In this document: piece by piece, positions 25,870 to 35,089 of the stretch | How the letters are laid out: each line of letters opens with the position of its first letter | Numbering within the stretch: the stretch's first letter is position 1 | Assembly (NCBI GenBank): GCA_032622095.1 | Contig: CP136067.1 | Span: 92,928,707 to 92,992,706, forward strand | DNA length: 64,000 nucleotides | Direction: 5' to 3' | Origin: Siphonodentalium dalli | Taxonomy: Eukaryota > Mollusca > Scaphopoda > Gadilida > Siphonodentaliidae | The notes under the pieces: generated by a model | Seen by the model: the letters and a program-made list of their open reading frames with translations, nothing else | The model's database searches: none | Told to the model about the DNA's origin: nothing | Position numbers and translations under genes: made by a program

Positions 25870-26520
25870 GGAGATGGGAAAGACCAACTGAGCAAGTGAG
25901 GAGAGGGGGAAATAGCAATGGGGCAAGTGAGGAGAGGGAAAGAGGAAGTGAGCAAGTGAAAAAGAGCAAATGAGCAAGTGAGGAGAGGGAAAAGAGCAAG
26001 TGAGCAAGTGAAAAAGAGCAAAAGAGCAAACGACCAAGGGAAAAAAGAGCAAGTGAGCAAGTGAAAAAGAGCAAAAGAGCAAGGGGAAAAGAGCAAGTGA
26101 GCAAGTGAGGAGAGGGAAAAAGAGCAAGTGAGGAGAGGGGAAAAAGAGCAAGTGAGCAATTGAGGAGAGGGGAAAAAGAGCAAGTGAGCATGTGGGGAGG
26201 GGGAATAAGAGCAAGTGAGCAAGTGAGGTGATGGGAAAAGAAAAGAGCAAATTAGCAAGTGGGGAGAGGGCAAAAGAGCAAGTGAGCAAGAGGAAAAGAG
26301 CAAAAGAGCAAGGGAAAAAGAGCAAGTGAGGAGAGGGAAAAAGAGCAAGTGAGAAGAGGGAAAATGAGCAAGTGAGCATGTGGGGAGAGGGAATAAGAGC
26401 AAGTGAGCAAGTGAGGTGAGGGGAAAAGAGCAAGTGAGGAGAGGGAATAAGAGCAAGTGAGCAAGTGAGGTGAGGGAAAAAGAGTGAGTGAGCAAATGAG
26501 GAGAAGGAAAAAGAGCAAGT
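25870..26520. repeat. Left polypurine array (GAGCAAGTGAG units)
   Basis: The + strand is overwhelmingly A and G, built from GAGCAAGTGAGCAAGTGAGG-like units joined by GAGAGGGAAAA. All six-frame ORFs here (translations rich in L, S, F, C and H on the minus strand) are artefacts of the repeat. Confidence 0.9.
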
Positions 26521-26596
26521 CAACCATCTTGGCTCCCACCCCAATATGAATATATAACGAAGTCGATAATAACAGTTTGATGAAGTTTATTAAAAT

Positions 26597-26866
26597 TTAA
26601 TCATCGTCTGACTCTTCAACCTTTAGATTTATTTCCAAGAGTTTCTTGAATTTTCTCATGGCTTCATCCGCAGCCCATTCATTATTATATCCGAGTTTTG
26701 TCAGCTTGACCATTTTCTTCATGATAGTGTTATGTATGGGCGATGTTTTCAATCGATGCTGGTATACTATCAATCGTCTGTAACTTTTGAGAAAGAGTTC
26801 AAAATCTGTGTCGATGCATTCTAGTTGAGCTTTTCCTCGGCCTCTTCCGGCATGCTCTCTTCTTTA
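26597..26866 (-). pseudogene. C-terminal piece of the left C2H2 zinc-finger gene
   Basis: The reverse complement matches the 3' half of the zinc-finger gene at 34402-35025, from KEESMPEE to EESDDD and the stop. Relative to the right copy it is four bases shorter in the ...CCGGAAGA...GAGGAAAA... stretch, which shifts the frame. It is separated from its 5' half (31328-31788) by the LINE inserted at 26866. Confidence 0.85.
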
Positions 26867-27250
26867 GGATAGGATGGATAGGATATTTTATTTCAATATA
26901 CATATAATAATTAATACATAATACATTTGACAAATATTGTAATGTATATTCGAGGGGGTGGCATAGTCAGGCTAGACTGTCTTACTGTCACCCCCTTAGA
27001 GATGAATAAATGTTAACATATATAGGCGGTCAAGATTTATTGTACAATGCACGGCTATGAAATTATGTATTACATAATGGTTGCATTTATAGGATTATAT
27101 AATTATATAATGGAGGGTATACGTATATATAAATCGTGTATTGGTTACTCGATGGTTTGTCTCTTTCTTGTCAGTGTCATGTTCTTTGGAAGTCGAGTAG
27201 GAGTGTGCTGAGTGAGGTTGTAGATTGCGATATATGTACGGGAGGTTACA

Positions 27251-29185
27251 CTATTGACGAGCTACCACACAGTCGGGACATCTTTGATTGTTGCATTTAA
27301 TTGTTGCAGCATATTTTTTAATGCAATCGGCATGTACACGGCGTTTGAATGTGTGTCTGGATTGGTATGATGTAAATTCATTATCCAAGTTGTTCCATGT
27401 AGTTGGATAAGAATGGAATGGTAGTTGTTGGGACCAAGATGTTCTTGGTTTTTTTAAAAATAGTGGGTGCTTTTGCCGGGTGTCTGGTCCGTTTTTGCGT
27501 TTGGTAAACATGTCGGTGAATGATTCTATTAAGCGCATATGATACCAATCATGCATGAAAACAGCCGCTTGGACTTTGTGGATGTCGTATATTTTGAGAA
27601 TATTTTCTTTTTTAAAAAGAGGTTCTGTGTGGCTTCTATATTTTTTATTACATAAAACTCGTATCGCGCGTTTTTGAAGCATGAAAATTTTTTTGACCGC
27701 AGGGACGTGTCCCCATATTTGAACACCGTAGACAAGATGGCTTTGTATTAGAGCATAGTATAATGTTTTAAGTGCGCTACCAGGAAAGAAGTGTTTAACT
27801 TTATTGATGTGGTATATGGCATTCACCATTTTAGAACAAACAGAGGACACATGTTTTTTGAAAGTCAGGTTTTCATCAATATGGATTCCTAAGAATTTTG
27901 TGGAGGATTCGTGCTCAAGATTTCCTATCTTTTTTAGTTCTGTATTATTCAAGTAAACTTTTATAAAGTTCCATTTGTCATCATTGTTCTCTGGGTGTAT
28001 TAGCATATAGTTGCTTTTTTTAGTATTGATCACTAACTTATTGCTACAGCACCAAGCAAATATGTTGCGTAACTCATTATTCACATAACTTTCTACAAGG
28101 ATGCCATTTTTTCCACCAGTTACTAGAGTAGTATCGTCCGCGTATGATAAGATATCCATGGTTGTCGAATTTGACATATCGTTAACGTAAATTAAGAAAA
28201 TTATCGGTCCGAGAATTGATCCCTGTGGCACTCCACACGTCACTTCCGTTAAATTAGATTTGTTACCATTGAGTTCAACATATTGCCTTCTATTTTGCAG
28301 ATAACTCTGAAACCATGAATATGCTGTGCCTCGTATGCCATAGTGATCTAGTTTATGAAGTAAAATATCGTGGTTTATCGTGTCAAATGCTTTTGAGAGG
28401 TCGAGAAATAGAGCTAAAGTTGAGTCTCTTGTCATTTTGTCATTATTTGAGACAACTTGATCGAGGAGGTGTAATACAGGATGGAAAGTTGAATGACGAG
28501 GGCGGAAGCCGTATTGGTGTTTATAGAGTATGTTTTGTTCATTTAAAAAGTCTAGTAATCGTTTATGCATTATTTTTTCGAGGATTTTAGAGATAGCTGG
28601 AAGAATGCTGATAGGTCTGTAGTTGGAAATTTCATGAGTGGTAGTATTTTTAGGGATTGGGACTACTTTAGAAATTTTCATTTTGTTAGGGACTATTCCA
28701 TGCTTTAAGGACAAGTTAAAAATATGCAACAATGCTGGCGCTATCTCCTCAATTGTTTCCTTGATAAGTTTAGTTGATATACCATTGAAATCCCTTGATA
28801 CTTTCCCAGTCATAGAGAAACATGTGAGGATGATCTCCTGTATAGACGTCGGAATTATTTTGAAATTTATGTCGTCTGGTTTGCGGTTATGGAGAAATTC
28901 TGTAAAATGAGAGTCATTTTCATGTTCATTGAGTTGGCTAGTTTCCCGCCCAATTTTTGAGAAAAAGTCATTGAACTTTTCCGATATGAGTTTGGAATTT
29001 TCAAGTTCTATTCCGTTTTCGGTAAAGGTCTTGGGGTTATTATTTGTGTTTACATTTATTTTCAATGCACCCTTAAGTATTTCCCATGTTTTCTTTAAGT
29101 TATTTTTATTTACTTCTAAGATATTTGTGTAGTATATATTTTTACTCCTTCTGATTAGTTTATTATATAGGGTACGATAACTCAA
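27251..29185 (-). CDS. LINE reverse transcriptase ORF
   Basis: The 644-codon open frame covers the complete RT and C-terminal region of the LINE. Visible RT blocks, numbered from the first listed residue, are NYRPIS at 188-193, QYGFRPRHS at 224-232, FLDLSKAFDTI at about 260-270, GVPQGSILGP at 318-327 and the catalytic SYADD at 347-351. A K-x-LG-I-x-I-D-E thumb block follows, and a C-terminal C-x5-C-x2-C cluster (IKCNNQRCPDC). All catalytic aspartates are present. The frame is offset by one base from the upstream endonuclease ORF, and no ATG begins it, so it is probably the downstream part of a single ORF2 broken by a one-base deletion near 29190. In the family, RT primes cDNA synthesis on nicked target DNA. 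Confidence 0.92.
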   Translation of the reverse strand: MSYRTLYNKLIRRSKNIYYTNILEVNKNNLKKTWEILKGALKINVNTNNNPKTFTENGIELENSKLISEKFNDFFSKIGRETSQLNEHENDSHFTEFLHNRKPDDINFKIIPTSIQEIILTCFSMTGKVSRDFNGISTKLIKETIEEIAPALLHIFNLSLKHGIVPNKMKISKVVPIPKNTTTHEISNYRPISILPAISKILEKIMHKRLLDFLNEQNILYKHQYGFRPRHSTFHPVLHLLDQVVSNNDKMTRDSTLALFLDLSKAFDTINHDILLHKLDHYGIRGTAYSWFQSYLQNRRQYVELNGNKSNLTEVTCGVPQGSILGPIIFLIYVNDMSNSTTMDILSYADDTTLVTGGKNGILVESYVNNELRNIFAWCCSNKLVINTKKSNYMLIHPENNDDKWNFIKVYLNNTELKKIGNLEHESSTKFLGIHIDENLTFKKHVSSVCSKMVNAIYHINKVKHFFPGSALKTLYYALIQSHLVYGVQIWGHVPAVKKIFMLQKRAIRVLCNKKYRSHTEPLFKKENILKIYDIHKVQAAVFMHDWYHMRLIESFTDMFTKRKNGPDTRQKHPLFLKKPRTSWSQQLPFHSYPTTWNNLDNEFTSYQSRHTFKRRVHADCIKKYAATIKCNNQRCPDCVVARQ

Positions 29186-29193
29186 ATATTTAT

Positions 29194-30387
29194 TTACGTT
29201 CGTTTCCGTGGGTTATTCAATTTGCGTAAATATAACTGATTTTTAACAATACTTGACTTAATCAATCCAGATGTCATCCAAGGTTCGCGTTTTATGAATT
29301 TTTTGGGTATATGTCGACTTTTGATGGGGAAAGCTAGTTCATATGCATTCATATATATATCTAAGAAGATTTGATATGCTTGGTCGACACTTCTACAGGA
29401 TGTAACGGAGTCAAAGGTACAAGAATTTAAAAGATTTTTGAATCTAATTATATTATCAGGACTAAAACTTCTTTGGTTAGTGATAGTTTCATTATTATTG
29501 GGGCTGTTTTGTCTCTTTTGGTTAGATTCGGAATAAAATATGCCGAAGTGATCGGAAACGTCGCATGTGATTATGCCAGATTTACATTCGCCTTGTAGGT
29601 TATTGGTATATATATTATCGATGAGAGTTGCTGAATGATCAGTCATTCGAGTAGGTTTAGTTATCCTTGGCACGAATCCTCTTGTGAAAATGTTATTTAT
29701 GAAGTCATTCGTTTTTGTATGCGAGTTGAAATTGAGTAGGTCAATATTAAAGTCTCCTGATATATATGATTTGTGGTTATTAATTTTTTCTAGAATATCG
29801 TCGAATTTTTTTAAAAATTGATCAATGTTGGCCTTTGGTGCGGTATTTGGTCTGTAAACGCAGCCGATTATCCGAGAGTCATTTTTTCCTGGGTTAATTT
29901 CCACGAATATTGTTTCTATTACGTGTGGAATAAATTCACTAAGGTCGGGTCGATTTTTATAGTGAATGGAATCTTTTATGTAAAGGCACACACCACCTCT
30001 ACCATCATCGTCATCAGCTCTACACTTGAATTCCATAGGGTGATATCCCGGTATTTGAAAGTGCGATGCTTGTCGTATTTTAAATGTTTCAGTTAAAGCA
30101 ATAACGTCGAATGAATTATTATTAGACTTTAAGTCGCATAGGAGATTACACAAAGAATCGAAATTTGCATTGATGCTTCGACAGTTGAGGCTGAATACTG
30201 AAAATTTTGGTTTTTTATTTGATTGATCTATAGTGTGAGATGGTGAAATGTATCCACATTCATTGCAAGTATTAATAGCAGAATTTAAATAGTCGTCATT
30301 TTCCTGTTCCGCTTCGTTCCATTTCATTGTAAAGTTATATTTATCAGAATCCCGAACCTCACTCAGATTTATGTTATGTGTAGCCAT
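29194..30387 (-). CDS. LINE apurinic-like endonuclease ORF
   Basis: A 397-codon frame starting at an ATG. After about 60 residues comes an exonuclease-endonuclease-phosphatase fold. FSVFSLNCRSI supplies the metal-site asparagine, VIALTET the catalytic glutamate, and GCVYRPN and YISGDFNIDL the central strands. DHSATLIDNIYTNN is the target-site loop and CDVSDHFGIFY holds the catalytic D-H. These are the standard APE-type LINE endonuclease blocks in the right order. The frame ends NPRKRT-stop, directly followed in the -1 frame by sequence leading into the RT, where a continuous protein would normally run. It nicks genomic DNA for target-primed reverse transcription. Confidence 0.92.
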   Translation of the reverse strand: MATHNINLSEVRDSDKYNFTMKWNEAEQENDDYLNSAINTCNECGYISPSHTIDQSNKKPKFSVFSLNCRSINANFDSLCNLLCDLKSNNNSFDVIALTETFKIRQASHFQIPGYHPMEFKCRADDDDGRGGVCLYIKDSIHYKNRPDLSEFIPHVIETIFVEINPGKNDSRIIGCVYRPNTAPKANIDQFLKKFDDILEKINNHKSYISGDFNIDLLNFNSHTKTNDFINNIFTRGFVPRITKPTRMTDHSATLIDNIYTNNLQGECKSGIITCDVSDHFGIFYSESNQKRQNSPNNNETITNQRSFSPDNIIRFKNLLNSCTFDSVTSCRSVDQAYQIFLDIYMNAYELAFPIKSRHIPKKFIKREPWMTSGLIKSSIVKNQLYLRKLNNPRKRT

Positions 30388-31327
30388 GAATACGACCTAT
30401 AATGGAATGGATGAAATGTATGCCCTCCACTTCAGAATGAATTAAAGATGCAAGCATGAATATGCATAGTCCGTGCATTGTTACTAGATCTAACCGTGAT
30501 ATGATGTACATATTATTTTAATGATGTGTTGTATTCGGCGGGTATATGTTTCTGGTAAGTCCTCGAGTACGAATCAATGATTCAATAGACGGTCAATTAA
30601 CATTTCAAGTTCCGCTTGTTATTTTCTCATGAAAGTATTGCCAAAAAGTGCATATATGTGACTTGACGTGTATGCTATCTAATTGACCCGCAACGAGGAC
30701 TTACGTCATAGTAGAAATAGATAACTCCATAATATACGAGGTATATATATAGACCTATATGGTTAAATGTATGAGTGTGGGCCAATATGTTGAAAATACA
30801 TGAACAAGAACCTATAATTAATAAAACATGAAGATTCATAAATGAATGTACATGTATGGTACACCGACTTCTGATTATATTTGACAAAGCATAATTTGAT
30901 TTCAAAAGAAATCTAAATTCATGAATAATTCGTCTTAATAGAGTTGACTTGATTGTGCTCGGAATGTTTTGGACCTGACTGTACTGTCACAACATGACCT
31001 AATTCAATAATAATAAATGTCAAGGTCAATTTGATGACCTCGGATTCGTGAAATATCGGAGTCGTCTTGTGTGCAAGAAACTTGAAGACATCACATTTGA
31101 GCTATTCTCATTTCTTATAAACGTTATTCGGAGTTTACATTCATTCAGACAGTTTGTGGAAATGTCAGGCATTTGTTGCACAAACAGTTTTATAGTGTCT
31201 ATGAATATATTTGAGTGGAGTCGACTAAAACTAAAACACGTGGTGGCTACAATATCAGAATATGCCTCCAGTGCATGCGATTAACCCATTGACTCAGTAT
31301 TCTGTAGGATGGCAAACATCATTCCCT

Positions 31328-31788
31328 GACCACTCTTCCATCGCTTCCGCACCGTTGCTAACGAGTTGAAACATACTTTTGAATGTATCCATCTCGTTGA
31401 CACATTTCGCAGCTTTCTTACAGCCGATTACCGCACTACTACCGGCGAAGCTATTATCTGACGAATCTGATATAATTTCCTGTTCATCTTCGTCGGAATC
31501 TATATCCGTTTCTAGATCATACTCAGTATCTTCGTATTGACTGAATACATCGTTCTTCGACGGTGTTCCTGATATAACTTCGTGTTTACCATTCTTAGCT
31601 GATATCATTTCCCGTTCATCTTCGTCCGAATCTATATCCTTTTCTCGACCATACGCATTATCTTCGTATCGGCCGAAGGTGTCGTTATTCGATGATGTTC
31701 CTGACACAACTCCGTGTTTACTATTCTTATGTCTTTGTAGATTGTAGTTCGTCGATAATATCTTCCCGCACAAATGGCACCCGTGCAT
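31328..31788 (-). pseudogene. N-terminal piece of the left C2H2 zinc-finger gene
   Basis: The minus strand encodes MHGCHLCGKILSTNYNLQRH and on, a single C2H2 finger (C4, C7, H20, H25), then acidic D/E-rich sequence. Compared with the right copy it contains one extra repeat of about 41 residues (a second SDEDE-containing unit with KNGKHEVISGTPSKNDVFSQ). It ends where the LINE enters, after AMEEWS, and the ORF then runs a few codons into LINE sequence. The 3' half is at 26597-26866. Confidence 0.85.
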
Positions 31789-31834
31789 TGTCTCGAATTA
31801 TGGGAAGAACTATCGTCCTTATACGAGCGAAAAG

Positions 31835-31935
31835 ATGAGCGAATATGATGTGGTATTATAAACTCACGCGTTCGTACCTCTGTTTTTCGTTTAGAGTTAT
31901 TGTTCTTAGGTAAAAACAAATTGGCGGCCCCCTGT
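31835..31935 (-). promoter_or_regulatory. Promoter-like block of the left zinc-finger gene
   Basis: Mirror of 34262-34350. On the minus strand it contains AACTCTAAACGAAAAA, GAGGTACGAACGCG and a TATA-like TTTATAATACC about 60 bp before the ATG. The block occurs three times in the element, each time upstream of one of its two genes. Confidence 0.55.
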
Positions 31936-32038
31936 CACCGTCCTTGGTAGGGATTGATTAATCGAGTGATAATTTAATGAGCGTTTGTATATGACGCGTA
32001 TAAGGTCAAATGAATAACGAACATACGTACATGAATTA

Positions 32039-32420
32039 TTATTTAATCAAAATTTCATCAAATTGCCCGTGCAACACGTATCGCATAGCATAATACGATT
32101 CTTGATTGTCGTGACTGAACGAGCACGGTGTGAACTCAGTCCAGTCGGGTATTGTCTCTGAAATATCACTCTTTAGTTCACATAAATTCTGGAATTCTTG
32201 AACAGTCAAACAGATTCCACGTTTCGACGGTTTCATCACGTCTTCCATAGTTTTATAATAGTCTCGTATATGCACCATCTGAAAATATTGACTATAGCAT
32301 AAAAATGTCTTATTCCCGATATGAAATTCAGCAGATTTCCCCTCTGTTATAGCCGAGTGCATATCACCAGTGAATGAGCAAAAGTTATACCAGCGATTCT
32401 TGTCCATAGACATTCCTGAC
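32039..32420 (-). pseudogene. Left PC4-like gene, 5'-truncated and fused to repeat array
   Basis: The minus-strand segment starting MSMDKNRWYNFCSF matches the second PC4-like domain of the right copy, including the YFQMVHIRDYY strand and MKPSKRGICLTVQEF. At about 32420 homology stops and the frame continues into the GAGCAAG array, so the first domain and promoter have been lost. The C-terminus reads in a different frame from the right copy because of a one-base length difference (TATTATGC here, TATATGC at the right). Which state is ancestral cannot be told from two copies. The 440-codon ORF that includes the array is not a real protein. Confidence 0.8.
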
Positions 32421-33360
32421 ATAAAGAGCAACTGAGCAAGTGAAGAAAGGGAAAAAGAGCAAGTGAGGAAGAAGAGCAACTGATCAATGTGGGAACAGAG
32501 CAAGTGATGAGAGGAAAAAAGAGCAAGTGAACAATAGGGGAGAGGGAAAAAGAGCAAGTGAGCAATATGGGTTGGAGAAGAAAAAAAGCAAGTGAGCAAT
32601 AGGGGAGAGGAAGAAACGCGAGTGAGCAACAGGGGAATGTGCAAGTGGGGGAGGGGAATAGAACAAGTGAGCATAGGGGAGGGGAAGAAGAACAACTGAG
32701 CAATAGGGAACAGAGCAACTGAGCAAGTGAGGAGATGGCAAAAGAGCAAGTGAGCAATATGGGAGAGGGAAAAGAGCAAGTGAGCAATAAGGGAGGAGAA
32801 AAGAGCAACTGAGCAAGTAAGGAGAGGGAAAGAGAACAAGTTAGCAACAGGGGAGGGAATGAGAGCAACTGTGGGAATATGGGGAGAGGGGAAAAGAGCA
32901 AGTGAGCAATAGGGGGAGAGGGGAAAAGAGCAAGTGAGCAATATGGAGATGGAAAAAAAAGCAAGTGAGCAATAGGGGAGGGGGAAGAAGAGCAAGTGAG
33001 CAATATGGGAATGAGCAAGTGAGGAGAGGGGAATAGAGCAAGTGAGCAATAGGGGAGAGGGGGTGAGCAAGTGAGCAATATGGGGAGGGGGAAAGCAAGT
33101 GAGCAATAGAGGAGGGGGAAGAAAAGCACGTGAGCAATAGGGGAATGAGCAAGTGAGGAGATGGAATAGAGCAAGTGAGCAATAGGGGAGGGAAAAAGAA
33201 CAACTGAGCAATAGGGGAAAAAGAGCAACTGAGCAAGTGAGGAGAGTGGAAAGAGAGCAAATGAGCAATAGGTGAAGTGGAAAAAGAGAAAATGAGCAAG
33301 ATAGGATAGGGGAAAAGAGCAAGTAAGCAATAGGGGAGAGGGGAAAAGAGCAACTGAGCA
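32421..33360. repeat. Central polypurine array
   Basis: About 940 bp of GAGCAAGTGAGCAATAGGGG-type units, purine-rich on the + strand, in the same orientation as the left arm array. It has no mirror partner in the right half, so it interrupts the symmetry and replaces the 5' half of the left PC4-like gene. Confidence 0.9.
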
Positions 33361-33437
33361 AAAAGAGTCTTAAAAAACGGACGATCCCCCCTTACGAAAG
33401 AAAACCCCACGCCGAAAAAGGGGAGGGGAGGGGGCCG

Positions 33438-33530
33438 CGCGCGCCAATTTTTTTTTACATAAGAACAATAACTCTAAAAGAAAAATTGAGGTACGGACGC
33501 ATCGAGTTTATATAATACCGCACCGCACTC
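33438..33530 (+). promoter_or_regulatory. Promoter-like block of the right PC4-like gene
   Basis: A diverged direct copy of 34262-34350. It shares GCCAATTT, CAATAACTCTAAA, GAGGTACG and a TATA-like TTTATATAATACCGCAC at about 33507. It lies about 60 bp upstream of the first possible start codons of the PC4-like gene. Confidence 0.55.
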
Positions 33531-33572
33531 TCTAGAATTAGAAATGAAACGTGTCTGGAACACGTTAATATT

Positions 33573-34144
33573 ATGCATTTTGATTGGTTGAAAATTAGAA
33601 TAAACGCGAGTTCATTACACAATATATTCATTACTGCAGAAACCTTAAGATATGGAAGGAAAAAAGTTCAGCCATCAACTGGGGAAGTCAAATTTTCGCA
33701 AATGTCAGCGAATTTAAAGGCAAAATACGTATTGATATACGTAGTTGGGTTGATGGATTATATCCGGGACTTAAAGGAATGTCTATGGACAAGAATCGCT
33801 GGTATAACTTTTGCTCATTCACTGGTGACATGCAATCGGCTATAACAGAGGGGAAATCTGCTGAATTTCAAATCGGGAATAAGACATTTTTATGCTATAG
33901 TCAATATTTTCAGATGGTGCATATACAAGACTATTATAAAACTATGGAAGACGTGATGAAACCGTCGAAATGTGGAATCTGTTTGACTGTTCAAGAATTC
34001 CAGAATGTATGTGAACTAAAGAGTGACATTTCAGAGACAATACCCGACTGGACTGAGTTCACACCGTGCTCGTTCAGTCACGACAATCAAGAATCGTATA
34101 TGCTATGCGATACGTGTTGCACGGGCAATTTGATGAAATTTTGA
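33573..34144 (+). CDS. Protein with two PC4/Sub1-like ssDNA-binding domains (frameshifted)
   Basis: The segment 33695-33810 reads VSEFKGKIRIDIRSWV, then PGLKGMSMDKNRWYNF. 33870-34040 reads FQMVHIQDYYKTM, then MKPSKCGICLTVQEFQNVCEL. Both match the PC4 (p15, Sub1) pattern of a K-G-K/-x-V-D-I-R-x-Y strand pair followed by P-G-x-K-G-I-x-L and a helix. PC4 domains bind single-stranded or melted DNA and act as transcription co-activators; a mobile element might use one for replication or regulation. The upstream frame from the ATG at 33573 and the domain-1 frame differ by one base, meeting in the T-run at about 33692-33696. So either the copy carries a small frameshift or a short intron is present. 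Neighbour: the zinc-finger gene follows 258 bp downstream. Confidence 0.65.
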
Positions 34145-34261
34145 TTAAATAATAATTCATGTACGTATGTTCGTTATTCATTTGACCTTATACGCGTCAT
34201 ATACAAACGCTCATTAAATTATCACTCGATTAATCAATCCCTACCAAGGACGGTGACAGGG

Positions 34262-34350
34262 GCCGCCAATTTGTTTTTACCTAAGAGCAATAACTCTAAA
34301 CGAAAAATAGAGGTACGAACGCGTGAGTTTATAATACCACACCATATTCG
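34262..34350 (+). promoter_or_regulatory. Promoter-like block of the right zinc-finger gene
   Basis: It contains AATAACTCTAAACGAAAAA, GAGGTACGAACGCG and a TATA-like TTTATAATACC at 34328, about 74 bp before the ATG at 34402. It is conserved with 33438-33530 and, inverted, with 31835-31935, while the surrounding DNA differs. That suggests selected regulatory function. Confidence 0.55.
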
Positions 34351-34401
34351 CTCATCTTTTCGCTCGTATAAGGACGATAGTTCTTCCCATAATTCGAGAC
34401 A

Positions 34402-35025
34402 ATGCACGGGTGCCATTTGTGCGGGAAGATATTATCGACGAACTACAATCTACAAAGACATAAGAATAGTAAACACGGAGTTGTGTCAGGACCATCATCG
34501 AATAACGACACCTTCGGCCGATACGAAGATAATGCGTATGGTCGAGAAAAGGATATAGATTCGGACGAAGATGAACAGGAAATTATATCAGATTCGTCAG
34601 ATAATAGCTTCGCCGGTAGTAGAGCGGTAATCGGCTGTAAGAAAGCTGCGAAATGTGTCAACGAGATGGATACATTCAAAAGTATGTTTCAACTCGTTAG
34701 CAACGGTGCGGAAGCGATGGAAGAGTGGTCAGATAAAGTTGATCAATTAATGAAAGAAGAGAGCATGCCGGAAGAAGAAGCCGAGGAAAAAGCTCAACTA
34801 GAATGCATCGACACAGATTTTGAACTCTTTCTCAAAAGTTACAGACGATTGATAGAATACCAGCATCGATTGAAAACATCGCCCATACATAACACTATCA
34901 TGAAGAAAATGGTCAAGCTGACAAAACTCGGATATAATAATGAATGGGCTGCGGATGAAGCCATGAGAAAATTCAAGAAACTCTTGGAAATAAATCTAAA
35001 GGTTGAAGAGTCAGACGATGATTAA
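34402..35025 (+). CDS. C2H2 zinc-finger acidic protein (intact right-arm copy)
   Basis: A 207-codon open frame, the intact copy of the gene broken in the left arm. Residues 4-25 form one classical C2H2 finger (CHLC ... LQRHKNSKH). Residues about 45-75 are acidic (DIDSDEDEQE and a serine-rich stretch). A helical region follows with MDTFKSMFQLVSNGAEAMEE, EEEAEEKAQLE and a C-terminal MRKFKKLLEINLK, ending EESDDD. The finger suggests sequence-specific nucleic-acid binding and the acidic stretches an interaction surface. I do not recognise the full-length family. It has its own promoter-like block, follows the PC4-like gene on the same strand, and is preserved at high identity in both arms. Confidence 0.75.
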   Translation: MHGCHLCGKILSTNYNLQRHKNSKHGVVSGPSSNNDTFGRYEDNAYGREKDIDSDEDEQEIISDSSDNSFAGSRAVIGCKKAAKCVNEMDTFKSMFQLVSNGAEAMEEWSDKVDQLMKEESMPEEEAEEKAQLECIDTDFELFLKSYRRLIEYQHRLKTSPIHNTIMKKMVKLTKLGYNNEWAADEAMRKFKKLLEINLKVEESDDD

Positions 35026-35089
35026 ATTTTAATAAACTTCATCAAACTGTTATTATCGACTTTGTTATATATTTATATTGGGGTGACTT

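Larger units (their letters stand above)
26866..31327 (-). mobile_element. Nearly intact CR1/L2-like LINE inserted in the left arm
   Basis: Minus-strand non-LTR retrotransposon with endonuclease ORF then RT ORF. Its 3' end (26866) carries a short tandem tail, read on the + strand as TAGGATAGGATGGATAGGAT. CR1/L2 elements typically end in short repeats of this kind instead of poly(A). The mirror-image arm lacks it, so both junctions are defined: the host gene stops at 26866 and resumes near 31328. About 20 bp of host sequence present in the right copy (ATAAAGTTGATCAATTAATG) is missing at the insertion site. The 5' leader (about 30390-31327) has no recognisable ORF1. Confidence 0.85.

Noticed and set aside
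25827-26544. Long minus-strand ORFs rich in L, S, F, C and H
   Set aside because: All frames of the GAGCAAG array are open because its unit lacks stops; the translations are repetitive and frame-independent.
32347-33410. 327-440-codon ORFs over the central array
   Set aside because: Same repeat artefact; only the last 120 or so codons of the 440-codon frame are homologous to a gene.
34253-34558. 101-codon + strand ORF overlapping the zinc-finger promoter
   Set aside because: It is in another frame of the promoter block and finger-coding sequence; its basic peptide reflects that DNA.
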